Positions 25,458-36,383 of a stretch of 64,000 bases of DNA are shown one piece after another. The notes beneath the pieces are model-generated. The model was not told the DNA's origin. It was given only the letters and a program-made list of their open reading frames with translations, and did not search any database. This DNA is from Haliotis asinina (Eukaryota > Mollusca > Gastropoda > Lepetellida > Haliotidae). Location: the NCBI RefSeq assembly GCF_037392515.1, contig NC_090290.1, positions 57,300,753 to 57,364,752 on the forward strand, in the 5' to 3' direction. How positions within the stretch are numbered: the first letter of the stretch is position 1; the number at the start of each line of letters is the position of its first letter. The position numbers and the translations under genes are program-made.

Positions 25458-27533
25458 TATTACCAATCTATTATTAATGTTGCTGCGTGAAACAAGTTTC
25501 ATCGCGTGGTCGCTTTTGTCTGTTTGATACGGCTTCAACAAATGATGTTGATAGTTTGGCAGGTGTTAATATAAGCCATAGTGTTTCTAGTTAGCATGCT
25601 GCCATGCTCTGAGCCTAATGTATCGTGTTCATCGTGCCATCATGATCAGTGGAGCCGCAAATACCAGTTAACGTATGATCATCAGATACGTTGCAGTAAC
25701 CACAGCAGTGACTGGTACTTAGCTTTGTCTGTCTCAACGGCACATCGTATTTTCAGTCGCAGTCCCATCTTTACGAGGTACTCATTCACAGCTGGGTGGA
25801 CTTGGATACACAGACCGCTACACGTTGCTGGACCCGCAACTGGCTGTTTGCACGCATTCACGTGGCCACCATCACATACCAACGGGTTCGCGGGTTAAAA
25901 CGGGGATATAAAACAAATAACGTCCTTCTTTTGGAATACATTATGAATGGGTTCTACTGCTGTTGCGCGTGAGAAATATGTGCAGTCCTAGGCTTCGAAA
26001 TGTGGTTCAACTAGCAGTACAGCATTATTCAAACAATATCCATATGTATCTATCAGTGGCCGACATTTACAGCTGACATAATGCATTAGTTACAGATAAA
26101 TACTAGTAATGCATTACGTCCTAAACATTTATGGGGGGGTGAACTGGTAATTAAGATACCACAGAAGATAGTAATGTCAAATGAATTATCTGGTAGATGG
26201 AAACTTCCATTTAATTTTTATCATGTACAATCATTAGTAGTACTGATTACAGATGCTTAATTACAGATCATTGATAAACGAGTTAATGCGGTCCCACTGA
26301 TGTTCAAAGAAAGTCACAGAGATAAGAAAAAGAAGTGGCTAAGGGGTTGGGCGACATATTCAGTAAGACCGGTATCTGCTGATAAAACCAACCAAACCGC
26401 TGTTATCAACTAATCCCACGGTGTGTTGCCAGAGAGAGTGAGTGTGGAATCTGACGTGATCTTGTGTGCGGACACATGGCCACATCACTGTTTAATACCG
26501 ATGCATGAACAGATGTTTGAATACTTGGCATGGATTAATATGATTATGGAAACGGTTTTGAAGATTTTCTGAATTTTAACACAGATTAGGTGTACTTGGG
26601 TCATTTAAATATTTTGAGATTTGTAAATCTAAAACCACTGTTTATGATAGAAACGTAATGCATTCTTGACTACTAATTTTGTCAGAAGTAACAGTTTGGA
26701 CTGTTGTTAGACAGTTATATTCTTACATGAAGACATGCTCAGTGTTTTACAGGTAAATAGTGAGGTTATATCCGGCATTTTTATGCCTTTCGCACTTGGA
26801 CCCATCACAACTATGGGCAAGATGACATCATTGAATACTTAGAAGGGAATGAAAGCAGGTCTTTGGGCGATATGGTGGATCATATATCTGCTGCTTTATG
26901 CTCGGTGCTTAACATCCACACAATGAATGGGATATGTCGAGGCTGATTATTATACGCATAAGTACGAAGGCCAACGTGTTGCAAGTGTAATCGATTATTT
27001 CATACATTCACCCCAACTGTACGAACGGAGACCACATTGGTGATCGATTATATCATATGTTGAGCCATTGTATTGAACAGAGTCAACACATTTACTTGTA
27101 GTTGTTAGCCTAAAGTCAACACACTGAACGAGTGAAAAGTCACCATTGCATGCATTACCTTTGTATGGAAATAATATGGAAAGATGTCGGAACAAACACA
27201 TCGTGCGTATATGTTGTAGGGGAATCACCAGGTAGTACAAAGCATTACATTCTGATGCTGTATCTGTACATTCTGACTGTATTAGAAGAAAGATGTGATG
27301 GAGATGTCACTGTTCATAGGAAATGATTTTCTATAGAATGTTCATTTCTAAAGAAATATCCGTGTTTAAACATATCTTTTAAATCATGACGATTCATCTA
27401 GAAGAATGATCTTTTTGGCACCATCGTAAGAGTGACGTTAACAATGGTCGAAAATACGAAACACAAAACGTTTGTTCGGACTGCACGACATGAACCATGA
27501 CATATTCGATGTGACAAGACAGCCATTTCATTA
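25458..27533. other. No gene recognised
   Basis: Both strands give frames of about 65-105 codons around 25580-25900 with no family I can name. No element termini were found. Confidence 0.45.
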
Positions 27534-27537
27534 ACAT

Positions 27538-28249
27538 TGTCATAGACTAAATCATTTCAATAGGTTTCCTTAAAACTTCATTTATTCAAACAATCTATTT
27601 GTTTCAATATAAGTCCAAAGTGCACCGAAATTCTATCCCCTTTGTCTATGTAATGTATTCGGCAAACATTCGGTGTATCCCCTCTTATCATAAACCCCCT
27701 CCGGGCAGGACCCTTAATTCTCAAACGCTATCAATACATGTCAATTAACACCTCCTTAAGTCGCCTAATCTTACGTGTGTACATGTGCATGGGCCAGTGA
27801 TCTTGCACAATGTGACGTAATGGCCCTGTGTATAAAAACCTGACTGATATGGTCAGTCGACAGACCATCCAGGAGACCAACCAGCAAGACCAACCATGGA
27901 GACTAGATCATCGACAGAAGTGGACGGATTGTGCGTCTAGTCGGGGTGTCGGCCAAGGCCGTCGCCCACCTACGACTACGTCGACGATGAAGAATCGCCG
28001 TCGGACTTCTAATATGTGTGTAAGTGACAGAGCGGGTCTCCACATCGGGATCATTGGCCATTCAGTCCTGATGTGCGTTCTGTCACATGTTTACCACTGT
28101 ATTTACCATTTTGACCATCCTTCGACCAAACAGTAATAAAACATGGCTGCTGCTGTCTTCATCTCTAACACCGACTCATGTCCTCCCTGTTTCTTGTCCA
28201 CCATCCTAAACTACCACCCGAGAGCGACCACGACGGACGCTCTTGGACA
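27538..28249 (+). mobile_element. Solo LTR (copy A), 712 bp, TSD ACAT
   Basis: Begins TGTCATAGAC and ends CTTGGACA (TG...CA), with ACAT immediately on both sides (27534-27537 and 28250-28253). It has a TATA box (TATAAAAACC, 27831) and AATAAA (28135-28140), as expected of an LTR. Copy B at 40088-40814 is about 95 percent or more identical. Internal coding regions are absent, which indicates LTR-LTR recombination or a very short non-autonomous element. Confidence 0.88.
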
Positions 28250-28307
28250 ACATTTACACCCTATGTTAAAGTCAGGAAACACCTCTGTTCATTGTTCTGG
28301 AACACGT

Positions 28308-28404
28308 CCGATCCCGTTAGTTGCCTCTTACGACAAGCATAGTCGCTTTTTATGCCGAGCATGGTTTGCTGAAGATCCTGTTCTACCTCGGAACTTCACT
28401 GGTC
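28308..28404 (-). mobile_element. SINE fragment
   Basis: Matches the 5' part of the 272-bp SINE (its complement contains 'gtcgtaagaggcaactaacgg' with a break), minus orientation. It sits about 60 bp after solo LTR A. Confidence 0.75.
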
Positions 28405-28700
28405 GTTGTTGTTGCATAGGGGCTTAAATAGTCACAAAATGACTTCTTCAAACACCTGTGTGACCTCATTTTCACAGGGGTTAGTGATCTTAAGTTGATC
28501 TCACATTCATGTGTGTATTTTTTAATCAGGTGCATAGCAACCGGAAGACATCACCGAATACAGACAGATCAACTGGTTTCATACGGCTTCCATTTTAACT
28601 CTAAAAGACCCCTTCATTTCGGATCATCCATCACTTTAATCTCTGAATACACAGACGACATTCAGGTCTCTCTCCCTATTATATCTTGTTTATGGAAGTC

Positions 28701-29232
28701 GTTCACCGTGATATTCTGAGGAAGAATCACTCTGGCCGTATTGCAAGCTATGCAGCGTATAGAAGAGGTGGTCGACAAACTGCAGCTTGAAGTCCTTACC
28801 AACTTCATGAAAGCTGACATTATTGAGAATCCACAAACCTCCTTTGACCGGGTGAGAGCTTTATTATATACCCTTCCCAGGATCTCAAGCTTTCTCCCTA
28901 TTCTGAAAGTTCTTGAAGAATCCAGAGAGATACAAGCGATGGCATTGTTGGGACAAGAGACAGACAAGGCAGCGTACACTTGTGTACCTATGTATGGACA
29001 GTATCCCTCTCAAACAAGATTCCAAGAACAGATGGTTTCTTTTCAGTCTTGGGCTAGCAGATGAAACTGTCCTAGTCAAATGGCCCAGGTAGGACTTGTG
29101 TACTTGCTCAGAGGGGATGCTTGCAAATGGTTTCAGTGTGGTGTCGTTCTCAAGAACTGGGAAATCGATGGTGATCTCTGGGTTGAACGTGAAAAGTGGT
29201 CTTCAGACTGTCCATATTTGGCCCTGGTAGGA
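28701..29232 (+). pseudogene. CARD-BIR (inhibitor-of-apoptosis-like) pseudogene exon
   Basis: The first part reads like a CARD death-fold: HRDILRKNHS, then (after a frameshift near 28733) RIEEVVDKLQLEVLTNFM, DRVRALLYTLPRISSFLPIL and ALLG. A BIR zinc domain follows (29011-29220): MVSFQSW, MAQVGLVYLLRGD, FQCGVVLKNW, WVEREKW and DCPYL. Three lesions stand out: an in-frame TGA at 29062-29064, the first zinc Cys replaced by Trp (KWFQC), and the zinc His replaced by Arg (VEREK). A GTAAGT at 29233-29238 may be a surviving splice donor, so this looks like a decayed genomic exon rather than a processed retrocopy. BIR is the firmer call (about 0.85); CARD is about 0.6. In working IAPs these domains bind caspases or signalling partners; this copy should not. 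Confidence 0.75.
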
Positions 29233-29295
29233 GTAAGTCAGAAGGCGATTTATTTATGTAGTTTATGTGGATTTATATGTAATTTAATGTAAAAT

Positions 29296-29308
29296 ACTGT
29301 ATAGCTGG
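29296..29308. repeat. 5' target-site duplication of the LINE
   Basis: ACTGTATAGCTGG, repeated exactly at 35393-35405. Confidence 0.93.
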
Positions 29309-29899
29309 GGCACCCGTGGCGAGCCACCTCCTCGTGGTGGGTGCTGGGTAACGCCAAGAGCTCGCCGACACCCCCGTAGTGGACCCGGGGGGATATTTGG
29401 TCCACCAACCCGTTTGCCGTGGGTTGCGGCCCTGTGTCGGCGGAGGAGGGGATCCTGGTGGTTGAGGGCAATAGGGACCTGCAATCGTGTTCCTGTTGCT
29501 CAATACACCACTTTGGCCCTGACTTCACCTAGACGGGTGGTCGAATGGGCCCGGTTCGACCAATCGGCTGGTCATGCCAAGCCCTGTGCGGGGATTATTC
29601 ATGTAATTGCACAAATTTGATTTTGTGTTTGTTTCAATTTTGGTCTTGGCTTTTCACTAACAAAACATTTTAGATTTGAAAACTGATGTTATGAACTTTG
29701 CCTAGAGTCTAATGCTTATACCCAGAAGGCGGTGGCTCATGGGCCAATCTGGTGGAATAATTCTTTAATTTTTCTGCTGGAGTATATCATCCGGGTATCC
29801 TTGGTGCTTCAAGCTGGAGATCCGCTTGTTTTTAGCATTGTCCTTGTGATACTCCGTGGTGGGTGGGGAGCTCGGATGATGAAAAATGACTTATTCACC
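29309..29899 (+). promoter_or_regulatory. LINE 5' UTR / internal promoter region
   Basis: A GC-rich stretch (29309-29580, 'gtggcgagccacctcctcg') unlike the AT-rich surroundings, as expected where full-length LINEs carry an internal promoter. No TATA box. Boundaries follow from the target duplication and the ORF1 start. Confidence 0.6.
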
Positions 29900-31183
29900 A
29901 TGGCTTACGAAACTCCCTCAAAAAAAACAAAACGTCCACTTGACAACGATGATGAACAGCGACCTTCACAATCTATTGATTACTGGCCACGGTTTCTAGT
30001 GATTGAAACTATTGATAAAACACCGTTGAAATTAAATCCGTTTGCGGTTTCTAAAGGCATTCAAGGCATTGCAGGAGACGTGAAAAACATTAGACGCTTG
30101 CGTTCAGGTGCTTTGTTAATTGAATGTAGCAAACGACAGCAAGCATCCAACCTCCTTTCCATTGAATCATTTGTTGGTACACCTGTGTCCGTTTCTGCAC
30201 ACCGAACTCTAAACACAAGTAAAGGTATTGTAAGAGATCGGGATCGATTGTTCTCTGACATGACTGAACTGGATATAGCCACCGAAATGAAAGACCAAGG
30301 CGTCATGTTTGTCAAACGATTTACCACCCGTAAAAACTCAGAAATCCATCAAACAAATACGTATCTCTTTTCGTTTTCTTCTCCAACTGCTCCTCAATCC
30401 ATAAAGGCTGGCTACTGCAATATCAGGGTTGAAACATACATTCCCAACCCTCTCAGGTGTTTCAAATGTCAGAAGTTTGGCCACGGTGTGAACACCTGTA
30501 CGTTGTCTGTCACGTGCGCTCACTGCAGTGAGAAGACGCATGTGACGGAAGATTGTGAGAGCAGTTTTAGAAAGTGTGCCAACTGCTTTGGAGCACACTC
30601 GTCGTCCTCCAAGGAGTGCCCGATGTGGAAAAAGCAGATGGAGATTAACAAAATTAAATTTACTAGAAACATCAGTTTTGCAGAAGCTAAAAAACTTGTA
30701 CAATCTCCAGAACTAACTGAAACGTATGCATCAGTAACTAGACCACTATCAGATTCAACCCTAAAACAATCCAAAGTCAAAACTACATCAATAACCTGTC
30801 AAACAGACTTGACATGGGTGAAAACTAATACTCCCGAGAGGTTTTCACCGGAACAATCCACCCAAACATCAGTTTCAGCCCAAATCCAATCTGAGTCTTT
30901 GAGTAATCATGACACATCTACACCACAGGAGATAGCACCATCTCAGTCCAGTGCAAATGTCAAACAGGTTGTTAAAAGTAAACCCAAACCAAGGCCAGAT
31001 CTTTCTAAAAAACTTCAGAGTGGCAGAGTCTCCAAAGGATCAGAAAATCGTGTTCAACTTTATAATAAATATGGTTCGCTTGAGGACATGGAAGTGTCCG
31101 AACACACCCATCAAAGGGCACATAGCTTGTCGCCCACCAAAAAAGTGCGGGGCAGATCCCCAATCAATGCCCCTAAAAGATAG
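29900..31183 (+). CDS. LINE ORF1 (gag-like nucleic-acid-binding protein)
   Basis: 427 residues. It would bind the element RNA and form the ribonucleoprotein particle. I chose the ATG at 29900 (ACCATGG context, MAYETPSKKTK); the frame is open from 29732, but the extra codons look like UTR. An RRM-like region (about residues 30-160) precedes three zinc knuckles at about residues 187-240: CFKCQKFGHGVNTC and CAHCSEKTHVTEDC (both CX2CX4HX4C), then CANCFGAHSSSSKEC (CX2CX3HX6C). The C-terminal half is low-complexity, rich in Ser, Thr, Lys and Gln, and ends basic (KKVRGRSPINAPKR). No internal stop. It overlaps the ORF2 frame by a few bases. Confidence 0.9.
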   Translation: MAYETPSKKTKRPLDNDDEQRPSQSIDYWPRFLVIETIDKTPLKLNPFAVSKGIQGIAGDVKNIRRLRSGALLIECSKRQQASNLLSIESFVGTPVSVSAHRTLNTSKGIVRDRDRLFSDMTELDIATEMKDQGVMFVKRFTTRKNSEIHQTNTYLFSFSSPTAPQSIKAGYCNIRVETYIPNPLRCFKCQKFGHGVNTCTLSVTCAHCSEKTHVTEDCESSFRKCANCFGAHSSSSKECPMWKKQMEINKIKFTRNISFAEAKKLVQSPELTETYASVTRPLSDSTLKQSKVKTTSITCQTDLTWVKTNTPERFSPEQSTQTSVSAQIQSESLSNHDTSTPQEIAPSQSSANVKQVVKSKPKPRPDLSKKLQSGRVSKGSENRVQLYNKYGSLEDMEVSEHTHQRAHSLSPTKKVRGRSPINAPKR

Positions 31184-34100
31184 TCCGTTCCAAAACTGTA
31201 GTACAGTGGAATTGTAGAGGGTTAAGGACCAATTTCAATGAGTTACAGCTACTAATCCAGGATTTTGCACCATCGGCCTTCTGTCTGCAGGAAACCTATT
31301 TGAAGCAGACAGATGCTTTTGATTTACGTCAGTTCGTTTCATATAATTATTTGTCACCTCCGGGTGACAGGGCCACAGGAGGGTCTTCAATCCTTGTAAA
31401 GCAGGATGTTATCCATAGTCCTGTAGCTCTCACAACAAATCTCCAAGCTGTTGCAGTGAGACTAACTCTTCATGTTACCTTTACACTATGCTCTCTGTAT
31501 ATTCCGCCTTCTTCAGCACTCCAGCAGTCTGATCTACAAGGTCTCTATGACCAACTTCCTAAACCTTGCATCATAATGGGTGATCTCAATGGCCATAACC
31601 CAATCTGGGGTGGTACAAACACTAACACTAAAGGTAAACTACTGGAAGATTTTATAGCCAATAATGACTTGTGTATATACAATGATGATTCAAGCACTTA
31701 TCTGCATCCTGCAACTGGCACCTACTCTTGCCTAGATTTGTCTCTTGCAGACTCTACTCTACTTAATGAATTTGATTGGTCAGTCCACAATGACCTCTGT
31801 GGAAGTGACCACTTTCCAACTATATTATCAGAAAATACTCCATCTGACTCTCCATCATATACCAGATGGAATTTTGCCAAGGCAGACTGGTCGTTATTTC
31901 AAACTTTATGTGCATCTAAATTAAGACCCGAATGTTTCCTATTCAATTATTTTCTGACGTTTTAAATAAAATTGCTGATGAATGTATACCAAAGTCCTCT
32001 ACAACTCCACATGTACGGAAACCATGGTTTAATACAGATTGTAGACAAGCCAGGAAAGCGAGGAAAAAGGCAGAAAATTATTTCCGTCGTCACCCAACTG
32101 TCCATAATTTAAACAAATTTAAGATACTCAATGCGAAGGCGCGTCGTACTTTCAAACAAAATAAACGGCAATCTTGGAGGAACTATGTCTCCAACATTAA
32201 CTCACGTACGCCAATGTCTAAGGTATGGAACATGGTTCAAAGAATTAAAGGCAAAGGTTCAAAAGTTGCTGTTCACCATCTTAAAGATGATGACAATTTA
32301 ATTACTGACACACCTAAAATTGCAAATAAACTTGGAGAAACACTTGCCAAAAATTCATCATCGACAAATTATGTTCCTGAGTTTCAGAGATACCAGAAAC
32401 AACAGGAAAAGACAAAACTTAATTTCGCTTCAAATAATGGTGAAGACTACAATGAAGTGTTTTCTTTACATGAGCTACATATTGCACTTGAGCAAGCTCA
32501 TGACACGGCAACTGGTGATGATAATATACATTATCAGCTACTGAAACACTTACCTGAACCATGTCTAATGGCACTTTTAGATATATTTGATCAAATATGG
32601 ACGTCGGGGGAATTTCCCCCTTCATGGCGTAATGCCATTGTAGTCCCAATACCAAAACCTGGCAGGGATCATACAGATCCGTCGAATTACAGACCGATAT
32701 CTCTAACCAGTTGTGTCTGTAAAACCATGGAACGTATGGTAAATAATAGATTAACTTGGTATCTTGAAACCAATAACCTGATCACAAATATTCAGTGTGG
32801 TTTCAGGAAAAATCGTAGTACCATTGATCATTTGGTACGTTTAGAATCCTTCGTTAAAAATGCTATAGTAAATAAACAACACGCTGTATCGATTTTCTTT
32901 GATCTCGAGAAAGCTTATGATACGACCTGGAAGCATGGCATTTTGAAGGATTTACATGATTTTGGGTTCAGAGGCCGTTTGCCTCTTTTTATATCAGAGT
33001 TTTTAAAAGACAGGCAATTTCAAGTACGAGTGGGTTCAACCCTGTCTGATCATTACAATCAGGATCAGGGTGTCCCTCAAGGCAGTATTTTGTCCGTCAC
33101 TTTATTTAGTATTAAAATCAACAGTTTATCCAAGGTTTTAAATGATTCAATTGATGGATCACTTTTTGTGGATGATTTTAACATTTCTTGTCGTGGTAAA
33201 AATGTGCGTACTATTGAACGGCAGCTACAACTTTGTTTAAATAAAATAAATAAATGGTGCCTTGAAAACGGCTTTAAATTTTCTAAATCCAAAACTAATT
33301 GCATACATTTTTGTAGGAAATATAAGCCGCATAAGGACCCTGAACTATCTTTAAATGGCTCTCCCATCAAGGTTGTAAAGGAGGCCAAGTTCCTGGGTTT
33401 AATTTTCGATTCTCATTTAACCTTCTTGCCACACATTAAATCCCTTAAAGCTAAATGTCTGAAGGCACTCGATTTGTTAAAGGTTGTTTCAAATTCCAAG
33501 TGGGGAGGGGATCAAGTTACCCTCCTTCACTTATACAGATCATTGGTACGATCTAAACTTGACTATGGCTCCATTGTATATGGTGGAGCCTGTAAAAGCA
33601 ACCTTAAACTATTAGATTCTGTCCACCACCAAGGTCTACGACTTTGTCTTGGATCTTTTAGAACCTCACCTGTTGCCAGTCTCTATGTTGAGGCTGATGA
33701 ACCATCTCTTACACAACGCCGTATAAAACTGTCTTTACAATACATCACTAAGTTATATTCTAATAAATCTAACCCTGCCTATAACTGTGTGTTCAGTCCG
33801 CTTTATGAGAATTTGTACGACAAGAGGTCTTCTCTTGTTCCACCTCTAGGACACAGAATTAAACCCTTTCTTTCTTCGGCCGGCATTGAGCTGGAAAACA
33901 TAGCTCCCTCCCGTCTTCTTGCTTCTCCTCCTTGGCAGTTGGTTAGGCCACAAGTTGACCTAACATTAACTTCATTTAAAAAATCAGAAACTAATGAATT
34001 ACAATATAAACAGAATATAATCAATTAAAAACTAAATATAGCAATTACAAATCCTTATTTACAGATGGTTCCAAGAACGGTGGTGCAGTAGCTTGTGCCA

Positions 34101-34852
34101 CTGTCATTGGATCCAGAACAATAACTTCTAGAATTCCAGATAACAGCTCTATTTTTACTGCAGAAGCAAACGCCATATTAACTGCTCTTAAATATATTCA
34201 AAGACATCCTAAACACAAACAGTACATAATCTATTCAGACTCTCTTTCGTGCCTTCAGGCTATTAAAAACCTAGCATGTAAACATCCACTTTTAATAGAA
34301 ATTATTGAACTTTATAACTATCTTGCGACTGGCCAATATGACATTGTCTTCTGTTGGTTACCCAGCCATGTTGGAATCTCTGGTAATACTTTGGCTGACC
34401 TTGCTGCTAAGGCAGCGCTAAACAAATCTGTTACACCACTTCATATTCCCTATACTGATTATAAAGCTACCATTAGATCTTACATCCGTGATCTGATGCA
34501 GAAGCAGTGGGACACCCAGGTAGGTGTCAATAAATTACATGCAATAAAACCATTTGTTGGTTACACCTACTTGGGTTGTCAATCCAGATTTGAAGAGGTC
34601 ATTATACGACGATGTCGTATTGGCCACACTAGGTACACGCATGAATATCTTTTGAAAGGTGAGGATCCTCCGTTCTGCATCCCTTGTGATGAAATAATCA
34701 CGGTCAAGCATGTCTTGCTTGACTGTGTTGAATATTCCATCACAAGGGACAATTATTTTAAATCAAGAACTATGAAGGACCTTTTTAGTAACGTACGTTC
34801 TCATTTATTTATTGCATTTTTAAAAGAATTGAATTTATTGACTGACATGTAA
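31177..34852 (+). pseudogene. LINE ORF2 (AP endonuclease, RT, RNase H), two frameshifts
   Basis: The replication polyprotein: nicks target DNA, copies RNA into DNA and degrades the RNA strand. Endonuclease (31198-31930): VQWNCRGLRTNF, CLQETY, GDLNGHNPIWGG, SDHFP. Frameshift 1 lies near 31935-31965. RT (about 32600-33250): NYRPISLTSC, FFDLEKAYDTTW (motif A), GVPQGSIL (motif B), LFVDDF (motif C, FVDD rather than YADD). Thumb to 34010. Frameshift 2 is one A missing near 34013, judged by comparison with copy 1. RNase H (34058-34420): FTDGSKNGG, IYSDSLSCLQAI, WLPSHVGISGN. The C-terminal knuckle CIPC...H...C lies near 34677. The frame opens at 31177 with no ATG before 31300, so it is probably reached by reinitiation or frameshift from ORF1. 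Confidence 0.93.
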
Positions 34853-35392
34853 ATAAATAAGTATTTTATGATTGGAAGTTGAATTAGCAGCTAAGATTGT
34901 TAGTGGCTGTATCCTCGAAGGGGGTTGAAGTACCGTAAAATTATTGTCCTCCTGAGAGGGTACGTAAGTCCCAAAACGATTTAAGTCAGATTTAATCTTC
35001 CACTTCTTTAATCGTAGAATATGTGTCATTTTAATTTGTGGCTAATCTTGCACACAGTCGCCAACAGCTGAGGGGATGGTGTAAATCCAGCCAGGGACCA
35101 TGCAGGTAGCAGAGGTACTGTAAGTCCCCATGGTCCCTGGTATGGTGATCTACCCTCTGTTGTTGGCGATCTATAGCCTGTTTTTATGTTGTACTGTCCA
35201 AATAGTGATACTATCTTTTTTTTAAGTTTCCACGCTAGTTTTAATACTAACTGTGATAGTCTAGTGGTTTTACTGTCCTTCGTAGACAGGGTCTTCATAA
35301 TATCGATATATATTCTTTTTTGTCATGTCTGTTCTCGTCACGATATGGCTGCAATATTGCCGATGTGACGTTAAATATTAACTCACTCACTC

Positions 35393-35405
35393 ACTGTATA
35401 GCTGG
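35393..35405. repeat. 3' target-site duplication of the LINE
   Basis: ACTGTATAGCTGG, identical to 29296-29308. It fixes the LINE 3' end at 35392. Confidence 0.93.
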
Positions 35406-35416
35406 AAATGTTGGAA

Positions 35417-35422
35417 AATAAA
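35417..35422 (+). terminator. AATAAA, possible 3' end of the interrupted CARD-BIR locus
   Basis: Before the LINE insertion this signal would have been about 120 bp after the last in-frame stop of the BIR reading frame (29288-29292). Whether it served that transcript is inference. Confidence 0.35.
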
Positions 35423-36329
35423 TCTTTGAGTATATCTGTATTGTCTGTCTGTCTTTTAAAAAAGAGGTTTACTCGAATACTAATCTCATTGAGATCACAA
35501 CCACAACAGGAATAAGAGGTTGTTTTGCTAGAAGTATGGTTGGTACGTGTTGAAACATTACAAAGTTTATAAAGTTCATGTTAATGTTGTAAGGCATTGA
35601 GGAGATTCGACAAGACATAAATGAACAGAGAACAGATTCTTGCCGTCAATAGTATTATCAATAGGTTGTTAAAAGGGATGATTTCCTGTGACTCGATATG
35701 GAAGACGTCGTTTCCAGAGGAAAAAAATGATAGAAATAAGTATCTGCAAGTGTTTCGAAGTCTAGTTCACCCTCTGTGGACTACAGCTGGTATTTGGAAG
35801 AGGGTTTTTGCCAGCTACATCCCTATCGTAAGCAAGAGTTTGTTAATGTACTTAGAGATGAGGCTTTTCAAAATGCCTGGTTATTAAATAGAGCATTAGT
35901 TTAGTACATTGCGGTACACCCGTCTCAGGTTTGTAGTTCATGATCAGGTGATGCTGGAAACGACGTGTTTATCTACATAAAGGACCATGTGGACAAACTT
36001 CATTTATCTGTGGATCAGTGACAGTGACACTTCACCTCAAGCCGGTCCCGTTTTCATCATGAATAATCCAAAATACAAACTCTTCGTACCTGATGCTGAT
36101 AAATGGACCCGCTTCTACATGCTAAGGGCTGAAGGGAACGGAGATCCGTATCATACAATGCGAGGAGGAGAAACATCTGCCATGATGACTGTTGATCACT
36201 ATTTGGAACTGTATGGGCCACGGCTGAAGAAAGACAAACCAAAGAAACCACGGAACAGCCTAAGATTGCAGGAGCAGCCATACTCCCAGCTATTGCAAGA
36301 ATTTAGACACTGCATTGTATTGTCCATTA
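35423..36329 (+). other. Unrecognised open frames, possibly a fossil element
   Basis: Two plus-strand frames, 35621-35887 (MNREQILAVNSIINR...) and 35987-36349 (DADKWTRFYMLRAEGNGD, GGETSAMMTVDHYLELYG). Both look protein-like in composition, but I cannot assign them. The second ends inside a SINE tail, so its C-terminus is not original. They may be pieces of one decayed transposon or gene. Confidence 0.3.
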
Positions 36330-36383
36330 CTTACAGACCCTATAGCTGAAATATTGCTGAGTAAAACTAAACTCACTCACTTA
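36330..36383 (+). mobile_element. SINE 3' end
   Basis: 'cagaccctatagctgaaatat' (split here by no gap) then 'tgctgagtaaaactaaa' and ACTC repeats: the terminal 55 bp of the 272-bp SINE family. Confidence 0.8.

Larger units (their letters stand above)
29309..35392 (+). mobile_element. Full-length I-group (Nimb-like) LINE, 6084 bp
   Basis: Bounded by a perfect 13-bp target duplication. Layout: GC-rich 5' UTR (29309-29899), ORF1 (29900-31183), ORF2 with endonuclease, RT and RNase H (31177-34852), 3' UTR (34853-35392) ending in ACTC repeats rather than poly(A). RNase H plus an ORF1 with CCHC knuckles places it in the I group; similarity to molluscan Nimbus elements is my inference. Two small frameshifts in ORF2 make this copy defective, but overall decay is slight, so the insertion is fairly recent. 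It lies just downstream of the CARD-BIR exon. Confidence 0.95.

Noticed and set aside
25581..25898. 105-codon plus-strand frame and a 66-codon frame on the opposite strand
   Set aside because: No recognisable family on either strand and no exon signals. Left unassigned.
29732..29899. Extra 56 codons at the LINE ORF1 N-terminus
   Set aside because: The next ATG (29900) has a far better context and opens a gag-like sequence. The upstream codons look like untranslated leader.
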